From contig VWZL01001959.1 in the NCBI GenBank assembly GCA_013396915.1, forward strand, positions 108,999-172,998: DNA of 64,000 nucleotides. Reading direction: 5' to 3'. Positions within the stretch are counted from its first letter, which is position 1. Every line of letters begins with the position of its first letter. The translations under genes were made by a program, and so were the position numbers. The notes below the pieces were generated by a model. The model had not been told where the DNA came from and did no database searches. It was given only the letters and a program-made list of their open reading frames with translations. Source of the stretch: Stercorarius parasiticus. Taxonomy: Eukaryota; Chordata; Aves; Charadriiformes; Stercorariidae. Of the stretch, positions 1-12,162 are shown piece by piece.

Positions 1-473
1 CTCTCTCAGCCTGTCTTCATAGGAGAGGTGCTCCAGCCCTCTGATTGTCTTTGTGGCCCTCCACTGGACCCGTTCCAACAGGTCTATGTCCATCTTGTGC
101 TGAGGACTCCAAAGCTGGACACAGTACTGCAGGTGGGGTCTCACAAGAGCAGAGCAGAGGGGCAGAATCACCTCCCTCAACCTGCTGGCCATGCTTCTTT
201 TGATGAGGCCCAGAATACGGTTGGCTTTCTGGGCAACAAGCGCATATTGCTGGCTCATGTTGAGCTGCTTATCCACCAGCACCCCTAAGTCCTTCTCCTC
301 AGGGCTGCTCTCAATCCATTCTCTGCCCAACCTGTATTTGTGCCTGGGATTGCCCCAACCCAGGTGCAGGACCTTGCACTTGGCCTGGCTGAACTTCATG
401 AGGTTTGCATAGGCCCACCTCTCAAGCCTGTCCAGATCACTCTGGATAGTATCCCTTCCCTTCAGTGTGTCAA
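1..473 (-). mobile_element. CR1 LINE fragment, runs off the left edge
   Basis: Read on the minus strand this is the CR1 ORF2 C-terminal/3' region. It shares long blocks with the copies at 18811-19533 (for example CCAGCCCTC, GACACAGTACTGCAGGTGGG, CTGCCCAACCTGTATTTGTG) and with 7803-8975 (GTGCAGGACC). The 3' end lies left of the window. CR1 similarity fades near 473, within what would be ORF2, so it is 5' truncated as most CR1 copies are. The frame is broken; it is a dead copy. Confidence 0.9.
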
Positions 474-3400
474 TATAGCCATTTTTGAGCTACTGGCTCT
501 GCCTTCACGCATTTATTTTTTTTTCAACAAAGTCTTGCAGAGGAGATGCCTGACACTGTGTGTGTTTCACAACCAACCAGGTGGATCCTGCACCAGGGCT
601 GCAGGTTGCAGACAGTTTGCAAGGGGGGAGCTGACCGCATGGAGGAGGAGGGAATCAGTATCTCCTCTGAAGCTGCAAGTAGATTCTTCTGGAGGCAGCT
701 ACACAACCAAACTCCCTTCTCGCCTCTCTTGGAAAATCAGGCAGTGTTCAAAAAAAACTAGCCTGGGTTTTGTGGAATGAATGGCCATACTCTAAAGACA
801 TTGCAGGGAGGTATAGCATCTATCTTGGTCCTTTCAGTCAGAAAAAGGAGATAGGTTTCATTTGAACTACCAAAATGTGTTCTTATTTGTTAGGCCCAGG
901 TGAAAGTACTGTTTTTCAAAATATTGCATTCAGCTGTCAGTCTCTCAGTATCCATCTGAACGCACTTCATTTCTAAGTTCTCCTTCACTTGCCTTTCAGA
1001 AACCTTGCTGTAGGGATTTTTTGCTTTAGTGTTTTGTGTATTTGTTTTTAAATAAAAGTAGTTAAAAAAACCCCAACAGACACCTATCTTTACAGCCTAT
1101 CTGAGAAGGCATACAAGTGTAAAATAACCAGTAACAATAAACCTTAGTGCCGATAAGGTTGATTTATAATGCATTTTCTCAAAAAACAATTACTGAAATA
1201 AGAATGTGAGAACTAGGCGTAAGCAAAGGAGAAGTTGCAGAGCATTTATAAAAATAAGTTGCTATATGAATCCTCAGTAAAACAATAGCTTAGTCCTTCT
1301 CCACTCTGAAGTGTACTAGAACTACAGTCTGAGCAAGTGTAGTATTAATCCAACTGTATTCTCACTTACGTCAAGTTTAATTAAGACTTGTTTCAATTCA
1401 AACAGTAATATCACATCCCTGATAAAGAGCAAGTTAAAACCCTCTTGCATTGAACACCATCATGTTCCCAAGAGTTTCAGTGTTAGCTCAAGTTAATTAT
1501 GTTTAAATTATTTCCTTTGGCATACTGATGTAAAGATCATCATCTGACCCCTTAGAACAAGAGCAGCGAATTAAAGCTTTCTGCCACTTACAGTGAAGCC
1601 TGCCTTACCATTGCACCCTTGTGGTAGAGTTTGCCTGCCTTAAATTTTAGCACTGAAGGACTAAATCATTAAAAAAATCATTGCTTAGTTACATTGCTTG
1701 GTTTCCTACCTCTTAAAATTCTTCCAAGGAGATTTTCAAAGTCCTCACCTTCCAAATGCCTTCCGCTGTCTGGTAATGGCATGAAAACAAAAATCACTGC
1801 AGCCTTCCTTTATGCTTTTGCTCATGGCTCATTGCATGGAACTTACAAACCACTGCAAGTCCTCAAGCTTTTAAATCTAGAAAATACATTAACTGTGTTC
1901 GCCACGATGTTGGTGATTTGCAATCACTGCTTATTAGTGTAACAGCCAGCAAGCTTGAAGGCAGTAGCAAAGGGGGTCAGTTGGTTTTCCTCATTGTCTT
2001 GGTGGACAAAAGTGCAGACTGGGTCTCCAGTGAGCACCCATACTTGGACATCACAACTACGACTGAGCATAAATGCTCGCCTGTGGAAGTTTCCAAGTAT
2101 ATCGGAGTAAGTGTGTAAATTGGAAGTAATTTCTGGCTACAGCACAGTTAAAGATGAATCACTTCCAAGTGAAGCAATTAAGAAAAAACCCTGCATTTCT
2201 TGGGCAACGTGCCTTTTTGTTTGTTTGTTTTTGAATGGGCCCTTCAAAAAGGGAAGAGCAGGAGTGGAAGACACTGGACAAAATTGCTCTCAATTAAATC
2301 TGTTTTAGAAGGAAGTTTTCAAGCCTAGGAGCATCCAAATTATCAGGCAATTGAGACCTGTTCCACATACTAGGAGTACACAGGTGCTCTAGACACAAAA
2401 CCAAACCAAACAACCATGAACCAAAAGAATTTGTCTGAAGTTAGTGTTATTGAGCCACTGTGAATAAATCATCTGTGTGTTAAAGACATGCCAAATCTCT
2501 GTACAAATTAAAAAGCAACCATGAAGTACAAAAAGGAACCTTGTCTGATTCTGACCAATGCTCTCTTCTGAACTTTTGTAGTACGTGAGTTTCTACAGAC
2601 TGTAAATAAATAAATAAGCATTTAAAGCTTTCTCCTAGAGATTTACAGTTTGTGATCTGGTGGCTAGAGAAGATGCCACCTGCAGCAGACGGGCCGTTCT
2701 GTTGTCCTGCTGTATGTGGTCTTTGCAGGGAAAAGCTCACAAGCAGCAGAAGTCTACAAGGCTTTTTTTTTTTTTTGTCTTCCAGCCTCTGTTCAAAAGT
2801 GGTGGTATTGCATTTGTTGCATACCAGGTGAGATAAATATGATAACCTCGATGCTGACAAATTATTTAGAAGAACATAGAAGACAAACACTGTGTTGTTT
2901 TCTAGACAGAGCTTCGGAGGACATCATCCTGGGTTTGAAGTGAGATCAAACACACCAACGACTATAGACTAGCACTCTTTTTGATGCCATCCTAGCAGAA
3001 GCAGGGTTATCTACCAAGTCTTACAGTGATTCATTAGATTAGCTAAGATCTTTTTTTTTAAGGGTGAGTTCAGTGAAGGCTGGTGTTCCCACTCAACGAC
3101 ATTCTTGACCTTAAGAGCTGCTATGAATGTCAGTCTCTGGGCTTCTTCTATAGCTATGCCTTCAGTTTCTCTTTAGATAGGAAGTGTTTGTAAAGATGGA
3201 TTTTTGCAATGTGAAATTACTTTGGTTGTGTGATGACTATAATTTGTCAGTTTACAAGAGAGCAGGCTAAGGTCAAATTTACATTCTGCTTTTGAAAGTA
3301 CATCTGGCATTAGTAGAGGGGAGGATGCTGCAAGCTGAAGGAAAAGCTTCCCCTCACCTCCATTCACTTTGCCAAGTGGCCTCCCTAGTTTTTGTTTGAG

Positions 3401-6400
3401 GCTGCAATTAGCTAGCTTGGGACTGGTTTGGAAATGTGTTTTTTGGTGGAGAGAGGTGGGTCATTCAGGCATGGGAAAAGTTGTTAAATAACAAGGCGTC
3501 AGATCACTTTGAACCCAAGTTGAAAACCTAATGTTTTCCTTTCTGTTTACTGAGGGTGTTTAGCCTTGAAGTACTACGGATTGCATGGGGGCGACTTGGT
3601 CACTTTGCTCAAATGTCTGGGTATATTTCCCTTAGGGGAAAATCCATCGAGGTAAACGGAAGGCTTTCAGTTCAACATGATGTGTTTTGATTAAGCCTGT
3701 TCCAATTAATGTGAGAGCTAGAGTTAGCAGCCTTTGCTGCAAGTTTGGGGAGCCATATTCTTGAAATACATTTGAAGTTGCTTTTGCTCAGGTAAACGCA
3801 AAGGTTACGGGGGATTTAAATACCCAAATCTGGATTTGTGCTCTGCAGAATTCCTACTCGGCTCCTAATTAACCCTGAAGGTTTTTGAAAATGTAAATGC
3901 CTATGCACTTTCAAATTAAAGCTCCCCAGGTTCACCAACTTCTGCCTCTGGGATTACTCAAAACATGGGTCTCTTTCAGCCTGAGGACTAGCCTGCAGAT
4001 CCATACTCATCCTGAACACACCACGCCTGCATACACAGCCTTCCATGTCATCTCCTCTGGAGGTGCTTGACACGCAGCATCTGCCAATGCCAACTTTTTC
4101 CAGAGGGGAGCAGGAAGATGTGTTTACTTCCCAGCACAGAAGTAGTACTGGGAGCTGGGGCCGAGACCCGCAGCTTTGGAGATGAATGCCTTGCCCTTTA
4201 GGGTAACTAAACATGTATTTGTCCTTAGACAGTTTCCACATCAAAGATTTCTGCTACAAACAGACACCATGGGAAATAAGGAAGGTCTCATTCCTGACAT
4301 AGCAGAGGTGCTCTCAAAGACAGTGAGGAGACCGAACCCTGAGCTAGGCAACTACTCTTCCTCTGCTGTATGCTGGAATAGACATGGAGGGGTGATGGCT
4401 GCACCCCTGCTCCTCTCTAGGTGTGGGGGGAGCGATGGTCCTTGCTTGGCTCTCAAGAGAGAAGAATTTGTTCTCTCCATCAGCAGGTACTTCACTATAA
4501 ATCACAGTAGCAAAAGACACTGTATTCTGACCAGAAATGTAAGGGCTCTAGGATGTAAAGAAAGTTTTCTGCAGCTGGCTTTGCCAGTCCCCTGCTCTGA
4601 AACACCAAATTCTTACAAACATTTCAAAAGTTACCCAATGCCAAGATTATCCTCAATTCCCCAGATACATTTGGGCATCCAGCCTTCGAGCTCCAAAGTA
4701 GCATACCCCCGGTGAAACTGTGAGTCTGCTGAGACACAGCTTTGTCCAGTAGAAGCTGTCCTTTCTGCCTGTGACCTGTGCCACTGCTACCTGTCCCTTG
4801 CTGTGCTGGAGAGCCCACTGTAGGCCAGTCTTCTCTCCCAGGGGGTGCTGGTCTCCTGGGGAAGCACCAGGGAAGCAACCTGGGTGGAGATGCTCAACTT
4901 CTGGAGGGCTCATTTGCTTGGGTGTAGAATCTCCAGACCAGATGGTCTGCGTATCTGTTGAAGCCAGCATACTTGGTCAGCCCTTTTTATCTGCTCCGGT
5001 TTCCTCCATGTGATAGCCATTTTTTAACTTCTAAGTTCTCCTGTTTGTTTTGAGAAAAGCACTCGGGAAAACTGTACAAATGATGGCTCAAAGGAGTGGA
5101 GAAGATCCCGTGACACAAAGGCTTATATCCCTGCCAGGAAATTGAACTAATTTTTCCCTCTCCTGCTGCTCAAACATCTGGCTTCAAGACTTTAAGTGTG
5201 AACAAAAAAATTGACATGTGACTCACTTTGTTGATGTTTACAGCTGTTCCACATCAGGTCTAGGGAGGAAAAAAAAAAGCAATGTAATTGAGCCAGGCAC
5301 AAGTTTTATGAAGCATTTCTTCTGATGAGAAAGGGTTAAAAACACTCTTGGAAGTTCAGGAAAAGACTCAGCTTCAACCTGAGTTTCAGCTAGCTTCAAA
5401 TGCCACCATACTCAATGTTTTAAAAACCTAGCGGTTGGAGTTCCTGAAGCAAGCCCTTCTAACCCCCAAAAAACTGATGGGTTAGCACCTCCCCTCCTCA
5501 TCAAACACGGGTGATAGGGAAGCTCCTCTTTTAGAGCACAGCCCAGGTGCTTTTTGCTACTCACATCAATGAAGTAAAACCGAATGGTCACTTAACAAAC
5601 AGCAAATAGGCCTCAGGTGGAAATTGTCCTGTGCCAGGAGCTTTGCCTTCTGTGAAGGAGCTCAGCCTTGGATATTTATTCAACTCCATATGTGTGTCCT
5701 CTGTCCAGAAAGCAAGTATTTCTTCAAATTTGATTTGGAAAACTGCCTCACAACATTATAAGCAACTGCTTAGTAAAGCTACTTGCTGCTAGAGGGTTTA
5801 TGAACAAGCCATCTCATGCACACAGCACCCACAGCACTCAGAGCAGGCTTGCTGATGAGGAGCAGTGCCTCCCGCATTTCACCAAGGCACAAACTGGACA
5901 CGCCGAAGGGCTTAGAACTATTAAAAACTTCTAAGTATTTTCCTTATGGAAAACCAAACTAGACGTCGTCTGCCCTTACTAACTCTCACCTCCCGCCTTC
6001 CCCCCCCCGCCAGTTTGGTCTTCTAGTTTGTTCTTCCTGTCTGGTCTTGCAGGTGACCCCACACTCACTGCAGCTTGCACCCAGGCTACAGTTGTATGAC
6101 AGCATGACACGGGAAGCAGGGAAAGGATATCACGCATGAAAAAGTGCAATGCACTGCATGTTCTCCAGGACTTACAGCAGGGTTTACACCACAGGCTCGT
6201 GTGTCTGGAGGACAGTGGGCGATTCCTGTCAGCACATCCCCTTTCACCAGTCCTTTTGCACCTCTTTCTTTGCTTAAGCGAGGCAGAAACCTCGTGGGCA
6301 GCTACAAAAAATGTAATGAGAAAAAATCTGGGTGAAACCTTGTTCTGTCTAGGTTTCAGGGTCAAAAGGCAACTACACAAGGAGCAGGTTTTTCAAGGTC

Positions 6401-7802
6401 AACATGCATAGTACTGACAGCAAAAACTGGCTGAGGGTCCTGGGGCTGGTGGTCAGTGGCTCCAGCACACGGTGTGCAGGAGAAGAGCGTGAGGAAGAGA
6501 GATTGCAGTAGCAATAGAAATATCAGTCTAGGGATACCTGCTAATGCACAGACTGGCAGCGTCACCTCTTTTCAGATCATGGAGATGGATTGTAATGCCA
6601 GAAGCTGCTGACTAGCTTTCAGTGGATTACTCTGCGCTACTGAATTAGGGTTTTCAGAACACCGCCTGTTTTACCAGCGTACCTTCTTGTCTTGGGCTTT
6701 TCCTGAAGCCCACACATAGAAAAAATTAATCGTAGCAGGACATGCTGGTGCAAACTGCTTCAATCTTAACTCTTAACTCAAGGTAATAAATGAGTAAGAA
6801 AATGTGGGGTAAAACAAAATTACAAGTTACTCAGGGCAAGCTTTGGAATGGGCAGCACCAAGTATCAGCTAGAGTGCTCATTCCCATGCTCTGCAATTTG
6901 GCTGCACAGTCAGCTAGCTGACCACGTGGTCCTTGCTCCTGTTGGTATTAATAGGAGACCGGCTGGGATGACAGATGCCATAACTCTCCAGACTGTTACA
7001 GCTTCTCTATTTTTAAGCTGGTTATATGAGGGTTTTGGTTTTTTTTGACCAGGGCGATCATAACCTAAGATTGCCTCTGCTAAAGGGCTGTAGCTCTCTT
7101 CAGCATTGAGCAGCAGAAGGGTGCAGCATCTCTCTTAAGTGCAGTCCCAGCCCTCAGCGTTTCCACGTCCCCTGGCAGGGGAGGCCCTATGTCTGCCTGG
7201 AAGCCACAGTGCTCTGTGGAGCTGACTCACACCCGACATATTCTCCCTGATGTTCACCAGCTGCTTGCTTTTTGGCTACTGAAACACCAGGAGGCTTCAG
7301 TGCAATAAATAGTCTTTTCTGTGACCACTTCACCTCCCAGAAATGTGAATTTTGGCATACCCTGATAAGGAAGCTGCTAGCCTTGCTGGATGGTGCTCTC
7401 TGCAAGGCATCAGTGCTCTGCAGCAGGTGTCTCTGCAGAGCTGGTCCTTCCAGGTGTGTCCATTTGCAAGGAGGCTGGAGGTGGAGGCTGAAGGAGGGCG
7501 TGGAGAAGGAGGAAAAGAAATGAGTGGTCAGAAGCGTGGCAGGGCATAGTATTGCTTTTGTCAGTCATTGCAGGAGTTACCTGCAGAGGTACTAATTTGT
7601 GCCGTGTAAAATCATGGGGGATATTAGTAGAAGGGCTTTGGTTCCTGAAATCTTAACATCTACATTAGCATTTGGGATTACAGACTTCATAAACATCCCT
7701 CTGTGTGAACACAAGCAGTCATTTGAGAAGCTGACCACTGAAGCCCTGATACAGGCATGGCAAAGGCTTTGGTTTTACTGTACCTGGCAGGTCTCCACCT
7801 CA
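474..7802. other. Intergenic, 3' flank of CDS1: no gene seen
   Basis: No exon-like sequence, RNA gene or clear repeat recognised. There is a plus-strand AATAAA at 1051-1056 in a T-rich context, a TAAATAAATAAATAAG run near 2603-2618, a (T)14 run near 2762-2776 and a C-run at 6001-6008. Short open frames here have no motif and no codon bias that I can defend. If mammalian synteny holds, the convergent neighbour would be WDFY3, but its FYVE-domain end was not found here. Confidence 0.5.
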
Positions 7803-8975
7803 CATAATCATTTAGGTTGGAAAACACCTTTAAGATTGAGTCCAACTGTAAACCTAACACTGCCAAGTCCAACACTAAACCATGTCCCCAAGTGCCACAT
7901 CTACATGTCTTTTAAATACCTCCAGGGATGGCAACTCAACCACTGCCCTGGGCAGCCTGTTCCAAAGCTTGATAATCCTTTCCGTGAAGAAATTTTTCTT
8001 AATATCCAGTCTAAACCTAGCCTGGTGCAACTTAAGGCTGTTTCCTCTCCTCCTATCACCTGTTACTTGGGAAAAGACACCAACGCCCACCTCTCTACAG
8101 CCTCCTTTCAGGTAGTTGTAGAGAGCAATAAGGTCTCCCCTCAGCCTCCTGTTCTCCAGACTAAACAACCCCAGCTCCCTCAGCCGCTCCTCATAAGACT
8201 TGTTCTCCAGACCCCTCACCAGCTTCGTTGCCCTTCTCTGGACCTGCTCCAGCACCTCGATGTCTTCCTTGTAGTGAGGGGCCCAAAACTAGACACAGTA
8301 TTCGAGGTGGGGCCTCACCAGTGCTGAGTACAGGGGGACGATCACTTCCCTAGTCTTGCTGGCCACACTGTTCCTGATACAGGCCAGGATGCTGTTGGCC
8401 GCCTTGGCCACCTGGGCACACTGCTGGCTCATACTCAACTGTCTCTCAACCAACACCCCCAGGTCCTTTTCCACCTGGCAGCTCTCCAGCTACTCTTCCC
8501 CAAGCCTGTAGTGCTGCATGGGGTTGTTGTGACCCAAGTGCAGGACCCGGCACTTGGCCTTGTTGAACCTCATACCATTGGCCTCAGCCCATCGATCCAG
8601 CCTGTCCAGGTTGCTCTGTAGAGCCTTCCTACCCTCAAGCAGATCAACACTCCCGCCCAACTTGGTGTCATCTGCAAACCCAGTGAGGGTGCACTCCATC
8701 CGCTCCTCCAGATCACGGATAAAGATATTAATCAGAACTGGCCCCAATACTGAGCCCTGTGGAACATCACTTGTGACCGGCCACCAGCTGGATTTCACTC
8801 CATTCACCACAACTCTTTGGGCCCAGCCATCCAGCCAGGTTTTTAGCTTCCCAGCAAGAATGCACCTGTCCAAGCCATGAGCAGCCAGTTTCTCCAGGAG
8901 AATGCTGTGGGAAAACGTATCAAAGGCTTTACTAAAGTCCAGGTAAACAACATCCACAGCCCTTCCCTCATCCAG
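7803..8975 (-). mobile_element. CR1 LINE, 5'-truncated, with nearly open reverse-transcriptase/ORF2 C-terminal half
   Basis: Minus-strand CR1 whose 3' end is at 7803 (AATGATTTAGG on the plus side reads as the CR1 tail CCTAAATGATT). From 8957 to 7875 one frame runs for about 360 codons. It includes the RT motifs [15 protein letters not shown] and the catalytic F-A-D-D at the start, then the CR1 C-terminal region (R-R-A-T-K-L-V, L-W-N-R-L-P). Only two in-frame stops interrupt it, both TAG (8490-8492 and 8289-8291). The N-terminal endonuclease and first RT motifs are missing. Confidence 0.95.
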
Positions 8976-10070
8976 TCACATCCCTTCTCATCTAGTACCT
9001 TCCTCTTTGAAATGGTCTTTCAGTAATTTCTCATGTCTCGCCTTTAAGTCATCCCTTCCTCAGACTGATGCTGTTGGGGTGATCCAGGCATCCCTTCTAG
9101 GCTGTGTGTTTAAACCTTCCTCTGATCATTCTGTTACCTTGAAAAAACACTCAGTCTGGTCAGTGTGTTTCTTGTAATACTGTGCTTTAGCGTGGACTGG
9201 CCACTCCAAATGAGCTGAGTAGAGCAGAAGGGTTATTCTGTGCATCCTGCACATTCTTTCCTGCGCCTAGAAACCAGGCAGCCTGCTCCAGCTGCTCCAG
9301 CTGCAGCAACCAAACCAAACCAAAAAGCAAAAACCAGTACCACAACGTGGCCTACTGACAACAAGGTTGTGATCCCACTAGCCCTCAGAAAAAGGGCAGG
9401 AGAAGCAGTTATATGCCACCTATGCTGTGCTTAAGCGTGGCTCTTTCACCTTGCTGACCTGTCCCCAATAACTTTTGCATCCTGCCCAGGTGCTGGCAGC
9501 CCCCACCATGCTTGCGGCACTTGCAGGTGCAGTGATGCTGCTCTCCTCCACCACCCCACTGTGACTGAACCCGTTCTCTGCCCACTGCTGGCAAATGTAC
9601 CTGGCCACAAGGCCTTTTCTCCCCTAAAGCCTCCTGCCTTGCCAGGCTGGACCAAATGCTGCAAGCCCAGCAGCAGTGCCTGGATGGGGGTTCCAGGGCG
9701 GGATGCGGCAGACAGCACGGGACCTCTGGTGGCCTGCCTGGCCCTGCCAGCAGGAGTGCGCTGAGCCAAGGCACGACTTTAGGTCCTGCTGTTCTGCATA
9801 GATGCTTGGTGAAATGCTTGTGGAAAAAGTCTCTCTTTGGACTATGCAGTCTTCTTTGTTTAAGAGGGAAAAAACAAGTTCCGGGGGAGTGATGTCCATG
9901 TATTGCAGAATGAGCACTGGCCGCAAACCTGTGCAGCTGGCTCCACAAAGCGAGGCTGTTTGCAGGTGATACACACTTGCTATGTAGCCTAACCCTGTTA
10001 GGGACGTTTACAAACTGAGCTTAAAAAGGGAGACCAACAGTTAGACAGGAAAAGGAAGGTCAATGGTAAA

Positions 10071-10345
10071 AAGGGCTGTACTTGGTCCGACCAAAGGTTC
10101 ATCTGATTGTCCTGTGTCCAACACTTACCATAAGCAGATGGCAACATAAGGCCAGAGCGGAAGTCTTTAGGATACTCCAAGTACTCTTCTGGCCTCCTGT
10201 AATTTTCAGCTCATCCTAGGCCATATCCTGGTGTTATCTATTTAACAAACCTCTGTGTTGTCCAGGCTTGCCTCAAACCCATGTAAATATTATGCATGCA
10301 GAACATCCTTTGGCATGAAGTCTAGAGGTTTGCTGTCAGTTTGGA
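10071..10345. repeat. Ancient CR1/L3-like interspersed repeat (sauropsid type), degraded
   Basis: The phrases CTTGGTCCGACCAAAGGTTCATCT, TGTCCAACA near 10119, CTCAAACCCATGTAAATATT and GAACATCCTTTGGCATGAAG with AGAGGTTTGCTGT resemble, in the same order, a CR1/L3-clade repeat I recall from turtle, crocodile and bird genomes. No frame survives. The family name and orientation are uncertain and rest on memory of the consensus. Confidence 0.45.
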
Positions 10346-12077
10346 GAAGCCATGTCCTCGAGGGCCATAGTGCCTTGAGAGACTCAATGCCTGGCCACGT
10401 GGCACGGAGACCCTGGTTCACATCTGCTCAGCCCAAGCTATCTCCTCTCACATGTCCTCTGCACCACCCAGGAGCCTCCCTATGTTGCGGGGCTCAGCCT
10501 CTCCTCCCCACCACAGCATGTTGCCTTGTACAGAGGAGGGGCAGAAGGCACAAGGGGACAAGGTCTGCCCGCTGGATACCTTGTGTTGCTGCCCATGCAC
10601 TGAATGAACTTGGTGTTCAGGGTTTCACCCCAGTCCTGGCAAGGACTTGCTCTGGAACGGCAGCTCCCCCCTGCTCCATCTTCTGCTTATGTGTCTCTTA
10701 GAGAGTCTCTCTCTGGCTGCGTTCAAGAGAAACACATTTTCTCCTCCAGTATGGGAAAACCAGGTTAATTTGCCTGGTGTACGCTACAAGCTCCCTGGGT
10801 GCAACAGTTCTAGAAAAAAAAAGTTATTTATGCTCCTTGACTAGAAGGCTGAGGTCCAGCCAGGTTTAGAGCCTGGTCACTTACCCAGGTGGGGGCTTAG
10901 GAAGACACGTACCAAGGGAAAGCCAGTGACCCAGCACAGGCGGGCAGCTCACGACCAGACCCACGATGACACAAGGCTTCTGCAAGACAGGGGTGAGAGG
11001 GATTGGGCCTCCCCTGCCAGGCCTTAAATGTTCTGAGAAAACCAGGCAGCAGGTAGGACGCTGTCTGCTGGGCTCGGGCATGATTCAGGTGGATTGCAAT
11101 GTGGTAGATGAGATACCTCAAAGCATCACTCTCTAGTGTCAGTTGTGCAGGGGTTGAAAGTTAGTCTGAAGGACGCTGTACAAAGAAAAGGTTGTGCACA
11201 ATTAGGCACAATTAGATTAAATGCAGACATGTTGGTTTTCACATTGATTTTCTTCTTCAAAACAAATGTGACTCAACTGTCCAGAGGCTTGCTGGCATCT
11301 TAGTTGCTGCAGGAAAAAGGACCTGGCCTGTAGTTTTACAGAGCGTCTGTCTGAATTTGAAGTCAGAAACTTGTTTTGGTGCAGCTGGACATGGCACAGC
11401 ATGGAGTCTGGCAGAGCTTGCCTTGGGATAGCCTACATTTGGTGGGTATGATAGTTTGTCACGCCAGAAACAAGGTTAAAGTACGCAGAGCTACACACAC
11501 CCTTCAAGCACATACAAACCTCAATGATTAGTCATGGTCAGGTAGTTAATATGAGCCACTGCTGGACAATTAGAGCCCTCACTGTGTTTTCTTTAGAGGT
11601 GTGCACAATTCCTGCCAGATAGCACAAGCATTTAATCTCCCATGATCAAAGAGCAGGGTCCTAACAGCAGAAGTTATAGAAGAAACCTATCCTCTTGCTC
11701 TGGAAACCGCGTGTGGAATCTCAAAACTGGAGTCCTTGCTGAGCCGGGGGCAGCTGGCCCAGGCGCTTTGCACGGGAGCAGCAGAAAGCAAACTGCTGCT
11801 ATTGCACCTCGATTTAGGCAAGTGCAAGTGAACTGGTGGCAATTAAATGGGGCTGAAGCTTTATACCTTGACTTCACAATGACAGCGTGTTGCCTTTTCA
11901 TACTTGCAAAGGATATGTCTGTGCTAACAATAATACCAGTCTTTCTCACCTGTTTCTTTAGCGATCAAAACGTGGCCCTGTAATTTGCATCATGTAACAA
12001 GCACCAGTATCGGGAAGTCAGGGTGCAATATGTATGCAATCAACAAATCGTACTGTCTGTAGTATTCAGCGGTACAT

Positions 12078-12162
12078 TAATGGTGGACTTGGCAGTGTTG
12101 GGTTAATGGTTGGATTGGTGATCTCAATGGTCTTTTCTAACCTAAATCTTCTATGATTCTGG
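12078..12162 (+). mobile_element. CR1 LINE 3' tail fragment
   Basis: About 85 bp matching the extreme 3' end of CR1 in plus orientation: GGACTTGGCAGTGTTGGGTTAATGGTTGGA-like sequence followed by TCTAACCTAAATCTTCTATGATTCT. It is a severely truncated insertion, diverged from the 35775-35833 tail at several positions. Confidence 0.85.

Noticed and set aside
4176..4715. 179-codon plus-strand frame in the CDS1 3' flank
   Set aside because: No recognisable domain, no splice sites or polyadenylation context that fits, and shadow frames on the minus strand.
7599..8327. 242-codon plus-strand frame
   Set aside because: Its second half is the antisense of CR1 ORF2, which is the true coding direction.
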